Positions 16,747 through 26,158 of a stretch of DNA of 64,000 nucleotides are shown piece after piece. The DNA is from Thermococcus litoralis DSM 5473. GTDB lineage: Archaea > Methanobacteriota_B > Thermococci > Thermococcales > Thermococcaceae. The translations under genes and the position numbers were made by a program. Each line of letters opens with the position of its first letter. Position 1 is the stretch's first letter. The DNA is taken from positions 577,291 through 641,290 of the forward strand of contig NC_022084.1 of assembly GCF_000246985.2 (NCBI RefSeq). Reading direction: 5' to 3'. The notes beneath the pieces were generated by a model. The model made no database searches, was not told where the DNA came from, and worked only from the letters and a program-made list of their open reading frames with translations.

Positions 16747-17912
16747 GGTCTTTTCCTCCCCAGCATCTTGAGCAATATGAGGTTAGACAGAGATAAAAAT
16801 GTTAGCATAGGGAGGAAAAGGAATATCCCCTCATACCCCTCAATTTCCGCCAGATAACCAAGGGCCAAAGGTCCAGAAAGGTAGCCCAAATCAAAAAACA
16901 TTGTATAGACACTCGAACCTATTCCCCTTATATTCTTTGGAAGATTAGCTAAAGCCAGCATTTGAAGAGAGGGAACGGCTAACCCGAATCCCATTCCCAG
17001 AATAACAGCGCTTAGATATGCTTCGGGAGGCAAGAGGTAGAGGAACAAGGCAACATAAGCAGATGTTATTAGGAGCAATCCAGAAGAAGCTACTGGAATT
17101 GGCCCCCTTTTATCCGCTTCCCTCCCACCAAAAACCCTTGTGAGAAGGCTAAAACCACCCATGATACTCGCGTATATTCCAAAGATACTCGTGCCCAATC
17201 CAAGGATCTTATAGTATGCTGGAAGAAACGTGTACATACCACTATAGGCGAAGACCATAAAGAACAGCGAAATCGAAGCACCAACGAAAGAGAGGTTAAC
17301 CAAATCCCTGTAAGAACCCTTCTTTTCTTCGCTTTCTTTGACCGGTATCTTGGCCCTAACTTCCCTATATGCATTTGAGACAAATAGGAAGCCCACTAAA
17401 GAAAACAAGATTGCAAGAACAAAAGCTGAATGAAATCCGAAGTAATCTGCAACTAGTCCTCCTACAGCTGGACCAATGAGCTGGCTCAGAGAGAACATAG
17501 TTTCTCTCCACCCCAAAGTCTCCCCGACTCTTCCTTTAGGGGCTAGGTTTATGGCTGTTGAGAGAGAGGAGGGAAAGAAAAACGCCGATGCAGCACCATG
17601 AACCGCTCTCCCTATGGCAAAAATAGTCAAACTTCGCATGAAGAATGAGAGGAGATAGAATCCCCCTGCAACAGCACCAAGAATCGTCCCTATCATCATT
17701 ACCTCGAAACTTTTCCCCTTGTCTCCCAAGATACCTCCCACGGGCTTTAGTACAAAGGCGAATATTGAAGACACTGAAGCTACGAAGCCAACTAAGAATG
17801 GACTAGCACCAAACGTTATGGCAAGGGGAGAAATTAGAGGTGCCACTAGGATATATCCCAAGAAGAAGAAAAGTGTCGAAAAATGAAGAAGCCATAAGTC
17901 TTTTCTTTTCAT
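16743..17912 (-). CDS. MFS transporter
   Basis: 389 aa, 12 membrane helices. The motif GGILGDKGKS is in the loop after helix 2, and a similar GGREADKRG sits in the second half, as in drug/proton MFS pumps. It lies in a minus-strand operon with the radical SAM gene after it and the asparaginase-family gene ten bases before it. The substrate is unknown. A nucleoside-like or peptide-like product of the neighbours is possible but not shown. Confidence 0.84.
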   Translation of the reverse strand: MKRKDLWLLHFSTLFFFLGYILVAPLISPLAITFGASPFLVGFVASVSSIFAFVLKPVGGILGDKGKSFEVMMIGTILGAVAGGFYLLSFFMRSLTIFAIGRAVHGAASAFFFPSSLSTAINLAPKGRVGETLGWRETMFSLSQLIGPAVGGLVADYFGFHSAFVLAILFSLVGFLFVSNAYREVRAKIPVKESEEKKGSYRDLVNLSFVGASISLFFMVFAYSGMYTFLPAYYKILGLGTSIFGIYASIMGGFSLLTRVFGGREADKRGPIPVASSGLLLITSAYVALFLYLLPPEAYLSAVILGMGFGLAVPSLQMLALANLPKNIRGIGSSVYTMFFDLGYLSGPLALGYLAEIEGYEGIFLFLPMLTFLSLSNLILLKMLGRKRP

Positions 17913-17922
17913 TCTTTACCCC

Positions 17923-18840
17923 CTAAATCTCCACTCCTGGACTTTCCATGTCGTCTTTCATATATGCAACACTCATGTGCTTGGTATTTTTAGCAAAGCC
18001 TATGTTCCCCTCTCTATCAACCATGATTATTCCCATGTTGTCTTTCCCAAAATACTTCGTTGCAAGTTCTATTGCAGCTTCACTAGCTTTTTGTGCGTTC
18101 AATCCGAACCTAACAAAGTCTGTAGCGGTTTTTGCAAGAGAAAGCTTTATGGCGACTTCCCCAAGTCCAGTGCATGAAGCTCCAGCAAATTCATTAGCAT
18201 AAGTCCCGGCTCCTATTATCGGGGTATCACCAACTCTTCCAAACATTTTCAAGAAAACTCCCCCTGTAGAAGTGCCGGCTATTATCTCTTGCCCATCAAA
18301 GGCAACCGCCCCAACAGTACTCCTTAAAACTTCGGGGTATTCCCGTATCAGTTCACTGATCTTTCTCCAATGTGGGATGTTTCCCTCTTCTAGGAGCTTT
18401 TGTCTGAGCTTCTTCCACTGTTCAATTCTCTCCTCGGTTATGGGATTATACTCTTCAAATCCCATCAAACGGGCAAACTTAACCGCTCCTTCTCCAGCAA
18501 GGAGAACGTGATCAGTTTTTTCCATAACCTTTCTTGCCACGCTTATAGGATTTTTAACTCCCCATATGCTCGCGACTGCACCAGCTTCAAGATTGGAACG
18601 CATAATAGCGGCATCCATCTCCACTTTCCCATCCAAGGTTAAAACACTACCCGTCCCAGCGTTGAATAATGGGTTGTCCTCTAATACTTTGATAGCTTCT
18701 TCAACGGCATCCAGAGCAGAACCCCGTTTTAATTCTTTCCAACCTGCTAAAACAGCCTCCCTAACTCCTTCAAGGACTTTGGGAATCCTGTCCTCGTTTT
18801 TTATTGTGCCGGCACCACCATGAACAATAATCGCAACCAT
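17923..18840 (-). CDS. Plant-type L-asparaginase / isoaspartyl peptidase (Ntn hydrolase)
   Basis: 305 aa. The precursor has the N-terminal IIVHGGAGTI and the autocleavage region with the nucleophile Thr in RSTVGAVAFDG at about residues 178-188. GTSTGGVFLKMFGRVGDTPIIG and GTYAN, which line the active site, follow. The enzyme hydrolyses L-asparagine and isoaspartyl dipeptides after self-cleavage into two subunits. I chose the ATG at 18840, because GGTGATT is four bases upstream and the next residues are the conserved strand; upstream in-frame codons would add a non-family tail. Confidence 0.9.
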   Translation of the reverse strand: MVAIIVHGGAGTIKNEDRIPKVLEGVREAVLAGWKELKRGSALDAVEEAIKVLEDNPLFNAGTGSVLTLDGKVEMDAAIMRSNLEAGAVASIWGVKNPISVARKVMEKTDHVLLAGEGAVKFARLMGFEEYNPITEERIEQWKKLRQKLLEEGNIPHWRKISELIREYPEVLRSTVGAVAFDGQEIIAGTSTGGVFLKMFGRVGDTPIIGAGTYANEFAGASCTGLGEVAIKLSLAKTATDFVRFGLNAQKASEAAIELATKYFGKDNMGIIMVDREGNIGFAKNTKHMSVAYMKDDMESPGVEI

Positions 18841-18909
18841 CAGAATCACCATTACGTAATGTCTTCGAAAGGTTAAAAGCATTATGGAAACGAAAAGAGA
18901 GAAGTTTCA

Positions 18910-19824
18910 TTAACTCAGGCTCATGTTTATTATTGTCTCTCCTATGTTCTCAAGGTATTCCAGTATCCTCCGATAGCTGTCCATAGCAACGGATTTTCTG
19001 TAGTCTATTGACTTTATATGGGCCTTTAGCTCAAGCATTATCTCATCGATCTTTTTTAGATCTTTTTGGGCTATCTGAGCCATGACTTTTTGGAGTATCC
19101 CCTTTAAGTACGCAATATCCAAATCCGGATCGAAGTTTTCAGCTATTCTAACCATGTGATCGCCTATTCTTTCAATATTGCGTACTATAAAGAGAACCCC
19201 TAAAAGGTCAAAATTCCTCTTTATTAGTCCTCCATCCTTTACTATGCTGCCCCCTGAGAGTATTTTGTTTACCGCTCTCAGCGTTAGGAAATAAAAGCGA
19301 TCCAGTTCGTTTTCCAGCCCGTTGATATCTCTGAGAACTTCTTTCTTTTCGAATTCACTTATAAGCATTAAGTCCTCTATCATCGAAATTAAGATAGAAG
19401 TCAGTCTCTCTATTATTTCCCTCAGGTTTACCTCCTCATCCGCCAATAGGCTTTTGCTCGTGATCCTAAGGGGTTCCTCCAAGATTATTTCCAATCCCGG
19501 AAGGTTCTGGATTGTCCCCCGTATCTTTACCTTATACAGGGGCATGTCCTCTGTAAATTTTACATCAATAACGTCATACCCTTGTATGTATGCAGAAATC
19601 AGAAGCCTAACCGCCATGTCTGGTGAAATATCCTTAGAAATTACAAGCTCCTTGCTCTCGCTAACTTCTTTTGGTTCCTTGGGAAGTATTAACAAAGATC
19701 CATCGGGATTGATCACTATCGGGACGACATCCCCCTGCTTCAAGTTATTTTCCTTAACCCACTTTTTTGGAAGCGAGATTATGTATGAGCTCCGTCCAGT
19801 AAACTGTATCTTCCTGAACTCCAT
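18910..19824 (-). CDS. PhoU-like phosphate uptake regulator with AbrB-type N-terminal domain
   Basis: 304 aa. Residues 1 to about 45 form a SpoVT/AbrB-like DNA-binding fold (YIISLPKKWVKENNLKQGD). The C-terminal half contains two helical PhoU repeats with the acidic E/D-rich metal-binding patterns (for example RNIERIGDHMVRIAE). This fusion is common in archaea and suggests a regulator of phosphate transport. No pst genes are nearby. The ATG at 19824 follows GGGTG; a longer start at 19833 is less likely. Confidence 0.85.
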   Translation of the reverse strand: MEFRKIQFTGRSSYIISLPKKWVKENNLKQGDVVPIVINPDGSLLILPKEPKEVSESKELVISKDISPDMAVRLLISAYIQGYDVIDVKFTEDMPLYKVKIRGTIQNLPGLEIILEEPLRITSKSLLADEEVNLREIIERLTSILISMIEDLMLISEFEKKEVLRDINGLENELDRFYFLTLRAVNKILSGGSIVKDGGLIKRNFDLLGVLFIVRNIERIGDHMVRIAENFDPDLDIAYLKGILQKVMAQIAQKDLKKIDEIMLELKAHIKSIDYRKSVAMDSYRRILEYLENIGETIINMSLS

Positions 19825-19875
19825 ACCAAACACCCAATCTATATAGAATTCTCATCATATAAATATTTTGGCGCC

Positions 19876-20835
19876 TCAACCCTCATCTATTATTCTCTTC
19901 ATCCGGCTCCCCTTAAGGAACCAAACAAAAGCAAATATTCCAGCGATAACGTTACTAAGACCCATGCCCAGAAAAACACCTATGGAAGATCCCAACAGGA
20001 TATAACCTAAAATATAGCTAAGCGGAATCCTCAACCCCCAAAGCCGTAGAATTCCTAACGTCATGCTTTTCTTAGTATGCCCAGATGCCCTAAACACATT
20101 GTTTACCACAACAAAAATGCCGTTGAAGAAGGGAACAGAGGTAAGGAAATACTTCCAAACGACGGCACTTTCCTTTATTACTTCCTCATCATTGAGAAAA
20201 ACCCTAAATATTGGAACTCTTAGAATCCCTATAATCACAACGGCACTTGTAGCTATTAGGATGTTGATGATCATGGCTCTCTCTGCTATTTTCTTTGCCC
20301 TCTCATATTTCTCAGCACCAACGTTCTGGGCGATCATGGTTCCCATCGCCATGCTTATCCCCCTGGAAATGCTGGTAAGAAAGTTCACTAAGCGTGTCGT
20401 TATAGTATAAGCAGCGTAAGTAACATCCCCAAACCCAAATATTATTCTAGTAAGCATAACAAAGCCAAAACTGTTCGCAGATTGTCCTATTCCAGAGGGC
20501 AACCCTACCTTGAAAATGCGCTTGTAGAATTCAAAATCTGGCTTAAGCTCCCTTGGCTTTAGATGGATGGGAGCTTTTCCACTAAAGAGAAGGTATGCTC
20601 CGATTATCGAACCGAGGGTATTTGAGAAAACAGTTGCCACAGCAGCTCCGGCAACACCAAGTCTAGGAAGCCCAAAAAGACCAAATATCAAAATAGGATC
20701 AAGAATTACATTCAGGAATACCGTAAACATGTTGATTTTTACTGGAGTTCTTGTATCTCCAGTGGCTCTCATCAGGGCACTAAACGCAAAGCCCATAAAA
20801 GAAAAAGGAAGTCCCAAGAAAACTATTCTAACATA
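19876..20835 (-). pseudogene. MATE efflux protein, C-terminal two-thirds (gene split by insertion)
   Basis: This is the part of a MATE-family Na+- or H+-coupled drug pump that lies downstream of the inserted element at 20836-21240. It is open from YVRIVFLGLPFSF to the stop and matches residues from about 160 to the end of the intact paralogue at 21689-23059. It has no proper start; a TTG at 20817 is the first possible one. Together with 21241-21654 it would give a normal protein of about 455 aa. The break makes a functional pump unlikely. Confidence 0.88.
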
Positions 20836-21240
20836 TCTGACCTCCTCCCCGCCATGAACTGTGAGGGTTCAGCCTAATCCCTCGCTAAGGACGGGAAGGT
20901 TTACGGGCACTCATCTCCTACTCCCGTCGCCGGTTTCGGTTCGGCCCGAGGGCACGGTCTTGTGCCCGTTACCCCTACCGCAAAGCGGTTCGGGGTTATG
21001 GTTTCAGAGGCTAAACCTTCAATCTTTGACAGCTCTAAAGGGCAGTTCTTCAAGGACGCCTGTCGGTGTCTAAACCACTCCAAACGGAGTGGTAACGTGA
21101 AACCCCTCATCTCATCGGGTTATCAAATTTGGCCTCTTCGAGGCCTTATTAAAGACAGAATATTTAAGGGTTTCTGTTTGAGAGGCTGAATTTCCAATTA
21201 CTGCATCCCCGTTCTAAAGGGCAAGGCTTTCAGAAGAGAG
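20836..21240 (+). mobile_element. IS200/IS605-derived non-autonomous element (hairpin-rich, no transposase)
   Basis: About 405 bp interrupt a MATE gene cleanly, without a target duplication. Its left edge carries TGACCTCCTCCCCGCC and its right edge AGGGCAAGGCTTTCAGAAG. The same two ends, fused, form the short repeat at 34873-34911. I know such ends from TnpB-type IS605 elements of Thermococcales. There is no transposase frame. Perfect small hairpins occur at 20855-20871, 20950-20967, 20977-20989, 21075-21092 and 21131-21145, and the first half is markedly GC-rich against its AT-rich surroundings. It is probably a MITE, and possibly the source of a structured RNA. Exact ends are uncertain by a few bases. 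Confidence 0.72.
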
Positions 21241-21654
21241 AGTAAGGGCATAGGGATAAACATTTTGAGTAACTTTCATAAATTCCAGGGCTTTAGGGGT
21301 TATAAAAAACCCTATAAGCGCTGTTAAGGATGCAAAAAATAGAACCAGAGAATATAATGCCCCAGCAGCTCTATTAGCTCTATCATACAACTTTGCCCCT
21401 ATGTATTGACCAACAAAAGCGAAGCCAGCAACGGCAAATCCTTGGCCGAGGTTCATGAGAGTTCCAATTAACGGCCAAGAAACACCTAGAGCAGAAAGAG
21501 CTTCTCTTCCAATTTTTCCAAGCCAGAAAGTATCGGTTATATTGTAGAGTACATGAACAAGGTTATTAAGGATTAAAGGCCAAGATAACTTGAAGAGAGT
21601 TTTCTCGATATTTCCTTCCAGAATTTCCGTTCTCATCTCTTCTATTCTAGTCAT
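21241..21654 (-). pseudogene. MATE efflux protein, N-terminal third (gene split by insertion)
   Basis: 138 residues of a MATE protein, with the conserved N-terminal pattern WPLILNNLVHVLYNITDTFWLG, ending in VYPYALT just before the inserted element; reading then runs seven bogus residues into the element. The upstream paralogue shares the same order of residues. TTATATATTAA about 30 bases upstream is a good TATA box, so a truncated transcript may still be made. Confidence 0.88.
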
Positions 21655-21688
21655 GGTAAAATACCTGTCGAAGCGTTAATATATAAGA

Positions 21689-23059
21689 TTAATGGTCTAT
21701 TATCCTCTTCATCCAGCTCCCCTTAAGGAACCAAGCAAAGCCAATTAATGCCGCCAGAAAGTTACTTAAACCCATTCCAAGCCATACTCCAGTTGTATCT
21801 GCCATAAACTTTCCGAGGCTGTATGCAAGGGGGATTCTAAGTAACCACAACCTTACCATACCAAGTATCATGCTCTTTTTGGTATGTCCAGAGCTCTGAA
21901 ATACGTTGCTTACAGCGGAAAAAATGCCAAAAAACGGCAAGGAAAATGCAAAATACCTAACAAACTTAGCACTTTCCGCTAAAACCCTTTCATCCTTCAC
22001 GAAAAATCCAAATATTTGGGCTCTGAACGCTACCACTATAGCAGTTCCAACAGTTAAGACAATTAAATTGGTCAGCATGGCTCTCTCTGCTATTTTCTTT
22101 GCCCTCTCATATTTCTCGGCACCAACGTTCTGGCCCACCATGGTTCCCATTGCTTGGCTTATTCCGTTAGCTATAGCGAACATAAAATTTGTAAGACGGT
22201 TTCCTATGGTATAGGTGGCGAAGGCGACGGTTCCATAGATGTAGATTATCCTCGTAAGTACAACAAAGCCAAAGGCATCCGTAGAAAAGCCCACACTTGA
22301 GGGCAGTCCCACTCTGAAAATCCTGGCATAGAAATCCCACTCTGGCTTGAGATTCTCCAAAGTAAGATGAATCCCCACTCTTCCCTTAAACAGTAGATAT
22401 CCTCCAATCAAAGAACCAACACTATTTGAAAACATTGTTGCCACTGCAGCCCCTATAACTCCAAGCCTCGGAAACCCCAACCAACCAAAAATCAAGAGGG
22501 GGTCTAAAATAATGTTAAGGAAAACAGTGAACATGTTGATTTTCACAGGAGTTTTTGTATCCCCAACTGCCCTGAGAAGGAAATTAAATGCAAACAAAGT
22601 AAAGGAGAAGGGTATACCTATGAAAATCACTCTAATATAGTTCAAAGCAAAAGGATAAACCTCAGGCGTGACCTTCATGAACTTAAGGGCGAAAGGTGCG
22701 ATCAAAAGTCCAAAAATGGCCACAAATATAGCAAAGAACATCATCAAGGAATATAATGCCCCAGCAGCTCTATTAGCCTTCTCGTAATCCCTAGCCCCAA
22801 TATATTGGCTCACAAAGGCAAAACCCGCAGTCGCAAAGCCCATTCCAATGCTCATAAAAAACCACACGAGAGGCCAAGCCGTCCCTGGGGCGGAGAGTTC
22901 TTCCGTACCTAATCTTCCAAGCCAGAAAGTATCTGTGAGGTTATAAAGAACTTGAACCATGTTGTTGATTATTAAAGGGTAGGCTAACTTAAGCATGGTT
23001 TTCTCTATGTTGCCCTCCACTATCTCCTGCCTCATTGCTTGAATCTTCTCTCCGTCCAT
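21689..23059 (-). CDS. MATE family multidrug efflux protein
   Basis: 456 aa, 12 membrane helices in two homologous halves, with the MATE pattern at the N terminus (NNMVQVLYNLTDTFWLGRLG) and the repeat QNVGAEKYERAKK in the second half. It is the intact member of a tandem pair with the disrupted gene downstream. It should export cationic compounds with Na+ or H+. I chose the ATG at 23059, which has GGTGA five bases upstream, rather than an in-frame start nine bases earlier. An operator-like motif lies 51-64 bases upstream. Confidence 0.9.
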   Translation of the reverse strand: MDGEKIQAMRQEIVEGNIEKTMLKLAYPLIINNMVQVLYNLTDTFWLGRLGTEELSAPGTAWPLVWFFMSIGMGFATAGFAFVSQYIGARDYEKANRAAGALYSLMMFFAIFVAIFGLLIAPFALKFMKVTPEVYPFALNYIRVIFIGIPFSFTLFAFNFLLRAVGDTKTPVKINMFTVFLNIILDPLLIFGWLGFPRLGVIGAAVATMFSNSVGSLIGGYLLFKGRVGIHLTLENLKPEWDFYARIFRVGLPSSVGFSTDAFGFVVLTRIIYIYGTVAFATYTIGNRLTNFMFAIANGISQAMGTMVGQNVGAEKYERAKKIAERAMLTNLIVLTVGTAIVVAFRAQIFGFFVKDERVLAESAKFVRYFAFSLPFFGIFSAVSNVFQSSGHTKKSMILGMVRLWLLRIPLAYSLGKFMADTTGVWLGMGLSNFLAALIGFAWFLKGSWMKRIIDH

Positions 23060-23109
23060 GTAGGTCACCTTAGTGAGATATCATTGGTCATTGCATATCT
23101 TAATTCTGT

Positions 23110-23123
23110 TCAAAAGTGATCGC
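23110..23123. promoter_or_regulatory. Operator-like motif upstream of MATE gene (copy 1)
   Basis: TCAAAAGTGATCGC, 51-64 bases upstream of the MATE start. It sits in the near-palindrome AAAGTGATCGCTTT. The same 14 bases with one change occur at 43906-43919 at almost the same distance from an MFS start and in the same orientation relative to the gene. This suggests a binding site of one regulator of efflux genes. The evidence is sequence similarity only. Confidence 0.45.
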
Positions 23124-23241
23124 TTTGTGCTTAAATGAAAATCGAAACGTTACTATAAAAAGCTTATTATGGATAAATTATCCACAGAATAGGGCTTTCA
23201 GAAATGAAAGACTAATTTAAGAAGAAAATAGAGTAAAGAGC

Positions 23242-25623
23242 TCAGAACTCGAGCTCGTCCTCTTCTCCAAAGAGCTTCTTTCTGGCTGCCTCGAAGATAA
23301 TCTTCTGCTCTTCTTGAGCAACAACCTTTCTGATGAGCTCTACTGCATCTGGGTTGGCTGAGATGCTGTCAATGCCAAGCCTTACGAGTATCTTAGCCAT
23401 CTTTGGATCACTTCCAGCTTGTCCACAGATGCTGGTCTCAACTCCGTGCTTCTTACAGACCTTAATGACATGCTTGATGAGTTTGAGCACTGCTGGGTGG
23501 GTCTCATCGTAGAGGTAAGCTATTCTGTCGTTGTCTCTATCTATAGCAAGGGTGTACTGGGTAAGGTCGTTTGTACCGAAGCTTATAAAGTCGATGCCCT
23601 CCTTAATGAGCTCTTCTATGATGAGAGCTGCTGCTGGAACCTCTATCATAACACCCCATTCAACGTCCTTGTGTGGAACGAGACCGACTTCGAGAGCAAT
23701 TTTCTTAGCCTTCCTGATCTGCTCTGGGTGGCCCACAAGTGGAAGCATGACGCCAATGTTGTTGTAACCTTCCTCGACGACCTTCTTAATAGCCTTAAAC
23801 TCGGCCTTGAGTAGTTCTGGCTGATCAAGGCTTCTCCTAATTCCCCTCCATCCAAGCATTGGGTTTCTCTCATCTGGCTCGTCTTCTCCACCTGGCATTT
23901 CCTTGAACTCGTTGGTTGGAGCGTCAAGTGTTCTGTACCACACTGGCCTTGGATAGAAGGCAGCTGCGACAGTTCTAATACCTTCGGCAAGCTTTTCGAC
24001 AAGTTCCTCTTCCTTTCCTTCTTTGATGAACTTAACTGGGTGCTGACCAATGCTGAGGATCATGTGCTCTGCTCTAAGCAAACCAACACCATCTGCTCCA
24101 GTTGCTGCGGCCCTCTCGGCTACCTCTGGCATTGAAACGTTGACCTTGACCTTGGTTGCAGTGATAAGTGGAGCGCCTGCAACTACTACTTGACCACCAG
24201 CGGCTCCAGCAGCTGCTTCTTCCTTCTTCTCAACGAGGCTCTTGACTATGCCCTTATAGACGACACCTCTAGTACCATCAACTGTGACGTAGTCGCCGGT
24301 CTTAAGCTTCTTGGTAGCCTCTTTGGTACCAACAACAGCTGGGATACCAAGTTCTCTTGAAACGATAGCAGCGTGGCTGGTTCTTCCACCTTCGTCAGTG
24401 ACAATAGCAGAGGCTCTCTTCATTGCAGGAACCATGTCTGGGTTTGTCATTGTTGTTACAAGGACGTCTCCTTCCTTAACTTTGTCGATCTCGCTAGCAT
24501 CAAATATAACAACCACTCTACCAGCACCGATACCTGGTGAGGCACCAAGACCCTTGAGAATGACCTCGGCTTCTTCAGTCTCAGCGGCTTCGGTAGCGGC
24601 ACTCTCGGCCTCTTTGAGTGTGGTAATAGGCCTGCTCTGGACGATGTAGAGCTTGCCGTCGTCCTTATCGTAAGCCCACTCAATGTCTTGTGGCCATCCG
24701 TAGTGCTCCTCAATCTTGGCACCCATCTTTGCAACTTCAATTATCTGCTCATCGGTGAGGACTTGCTTTTCAACGTATTCTGGGCCAAGATACTCAGCAA
24801 CTGGAACCTTGACGGTTCCCTTACCGGTCTCTGGGTTTCTAACAATCATTATCTCTTTCTTGGCAATGAACTTCTCCTTAATCTTCCAGGTGCCCTTTTC
24901 GACAATGTACTCATCTGGAGTTACGGCACCGCTAACAACAGCCTCACCAAGTCCCCAGCTTGCGTTGATCATTATCTCATTTCTATCGTTTGTGACGGGG
25001 TTTGCGGTAAACATAACACCGCTTGTCTCGCTGTTAACCATCTTTTGAACAACAGCGCTCAAGTAAACCTTTGAGTGGTCAAATCCTTGCTTTGCCCTGT
25101 AGAATGTAGCTCTTGCGGTCCAAAGTGAAGCCCAGCATCTCTTTACCTTATCCTTAACGTCATCTGCACCAAGAACATCCAAGAAAGTCTCCTGCTGTCC
25201 GGCGAATGAAGCCTCTGGGAGATCTTCTGCTGTAGCAGAGCTCCTAACAGCTACATAAACCTCATCTTTGCCAAACCTTTGGCTGAGCTCCTTATAGGCT
25301 TGCTCAATCTCCTTGGCAATCTCCTCAGGCATTTCAAGTGAGATTATCTTTTCCCTAATCTTAGCGGTGTTCTCCTGGAGCTGCTTGCTGTCATCAACAT
25401 TGGTTTTGCTTATAATGTCCATAATCCACTCTTGGAGAGTTCTTCCGTCTTCAACCCTAACGTTTTCAACAAAGTATTTGTACGCTTCAGCTGTAACACA
25501 GAACCCTGGTGGGACTGGAATTCCAGCGTTTGTCATTTCTCCAAGGTTTGCACCTTTTCCACCCACAAGTGGGACGTCTTCTTTTCTCAATTCTTCAAAC
25601 CACTTTATGAATCTATATTCCAT
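23242..25623 (-). CDS. ppsA: Phosphoenolpyruvate synthase
   Basis: 793 aa, the normal length. N-terminal ATP-binding domain (VGGKGANLGEM near residue 21), the phosphohistidine swivel domain with GGRTSHAAIVSRELGIPAVVG at about residues 414-434, and the C-terminal PEP/pyruvate barrel with GTNDLTQYTLA and the catalytic Cys of SICGQAGSDP. It interconverts pyruvate plus ATP and PEP plus AMP and Pi. In Thermococcus it is needed for glycolysis as well as gluconeogenesis (published for T. kodakarensis). GGAGGGAT precedes the ATG. A TGM-like operator lies in the promoter. Confidence 0.95.
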   Translation of the reverse strand: MEYRFIKWFEELRKEDVPLVGGKGANLGEMTNAGIPVPPGFCVTAEAYKYFVENVRVEDGRTLQEWIMDIISKTNVDDSKQLQENTAKIREKIISLEMPEEIAKEIEQAYKELSQRFGKDEVYVAVRSSATAEDLPEASFAGQQETFLDVLGADDVKDKVKRCWASLWTARATFYRAKQGFDHSKVYLSAVVQKMVNSETSGVMFTANPVTNDRNEIMINASWGLGEAVVSGAVTPDEYIVEKGTWKIKEKFIAKKEIMIVRNPETGKGTVKVPVAEYLGPEYVEKQVLTDEQIIEVAKMGAKIEEHYGWPQDIEWAYDKDDGKLYIVQSRPITTLKEAESAATEAAETEEAEVILKGLGASPGIGAGRVVVIFDASEIDKVKEGDVLVTTMTNPDMVPAMKRASAIVTDEGGRTSHAAIVSRELGIPAVVGTKEATKKLKTGDYVTVDGTRGVVYKGIVKSLVEKKEEAAAGAAGGQVVVAGAPLITATKVKVNVSMPEVAERAAATGADGVGLLRAEHMILSIGQHPVKFIKEGKEEELVEKLAEGIRTVAAAFYPRPVWYRTLDAPTNEFKEMPGGEDEPDERNPMLGWRGIRRSLDQPELLKAEFKAIKKVVEEGYNNIGVMLPLVGHPEQIRKAKKIALEVGLVPHKDVEWGVMIEVPAAALIIEELIKEGIDFISFGTNDLTQYTLAIDRDNDRIAYLYDETHPAVLKLIKHVIKVCKKHGVETSICGQAGSDPKMAKILVRLGIDSISANPDAVELIRKVVAQEEQKIIFEAARKKLFGEEDELEF

Positions 25624-25642
25624 CTCGATCCCTCCTTTTTAG

Positions 25643-25678
25643 AATAACCGTGGGTGATATAGAGAGAGCCTATTTAAA
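25643..25678 (-). promoter_or_regulatory. ppsA promoter with TGM-like operator
   Basis: On the minus strand a TATA box (TTTAAATA, 25671-25678) is followed at 25643-25659 by TATCAC, five bases, then GTTATT. This fits the Thermococcales Glycolytic Motif TATCAC-N5-GTGATA in 10 of 12 positions. It lies downstream of the TATA box and over the expected start site, the position linked with repression by TrmBL1/Tgr in glycolytic genes (family knowledge). Confidence 0.6.
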
Positions 25679-25736
25679 ATTAACTGTCCAAAGATGGCTT
25701 TTAAGTCCATAAAATAAACACCATACGGTTAAAAAA

Positions 25737-26056
25737 TTAAAAGTTCTGCGACGCTAGAATCTCATTGAGAGTTTCAACAGCGTTCTCAATCCCATACGCA
25801 TATTTTAAAGCCCTAAAAATATCCAATGTAGCTTGGAGAGGCCGTGGTTCCCTCTACCAGATAACCGAATCAACGATTAAAGGGTTAATTCTTCCCTTAA
25901 AATTGTGGTTTTGTGGATTAGTATTTGGTTGGTTTGTTCATTGAGATTGGTGATATTGTTGTTTACTTCAAAGGAAACTTGGGGAAAGGTCTTGAAGTTG
26001 TTTGTGGGAACTCTCACAAGATTTCGAGGGATAAGCCTGTTAAAATTTACCCCTAA
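25737..26056. other. Gene-poor stretch with two small reading-frame remnants
   Basis: Between ppsA and the next plausible gene about 530 bases hold no clear gene. On the minus strand 25737-25853 reads as 38 sensible residues (ALKYAYGIENAVETLNEILA within it) with no start. On the plus strand 25925-26056 reads as 43 residues (IEIGDIVVYFKGNLGKGLEV within it), with only a TTG as possible start. Overlapping longer frames here have poor composition. I regard these as leftovers of lost genes. Neither is recognised. Confidence 0.35.
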
Positions 26057-26158
26057 CTTGCCCGTCAATATGCCTAATGTGGTTGAATGCTTGATCTCCT
26101 GGCTAGTTAGCACAAGTTTTTTATAGATTTCAAGTCCAAAAAGCCCTTGGTGATGAGC

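Noticed and set aside
20861..21189. Small coding genes inside the inserted element (frames of 69-75 codons)
   Set aside because: The translations have no relation to TnpA or TnpB or other families, and the same bases form several perfect hairpins.
25877..26126. Overlapping frames on both strands (73 and 78 codons) as real genes
   Set aside because: Composition is poor and starts lack ribosome binding sites. A third frame (25925-26056) has the better peptide but no good start.
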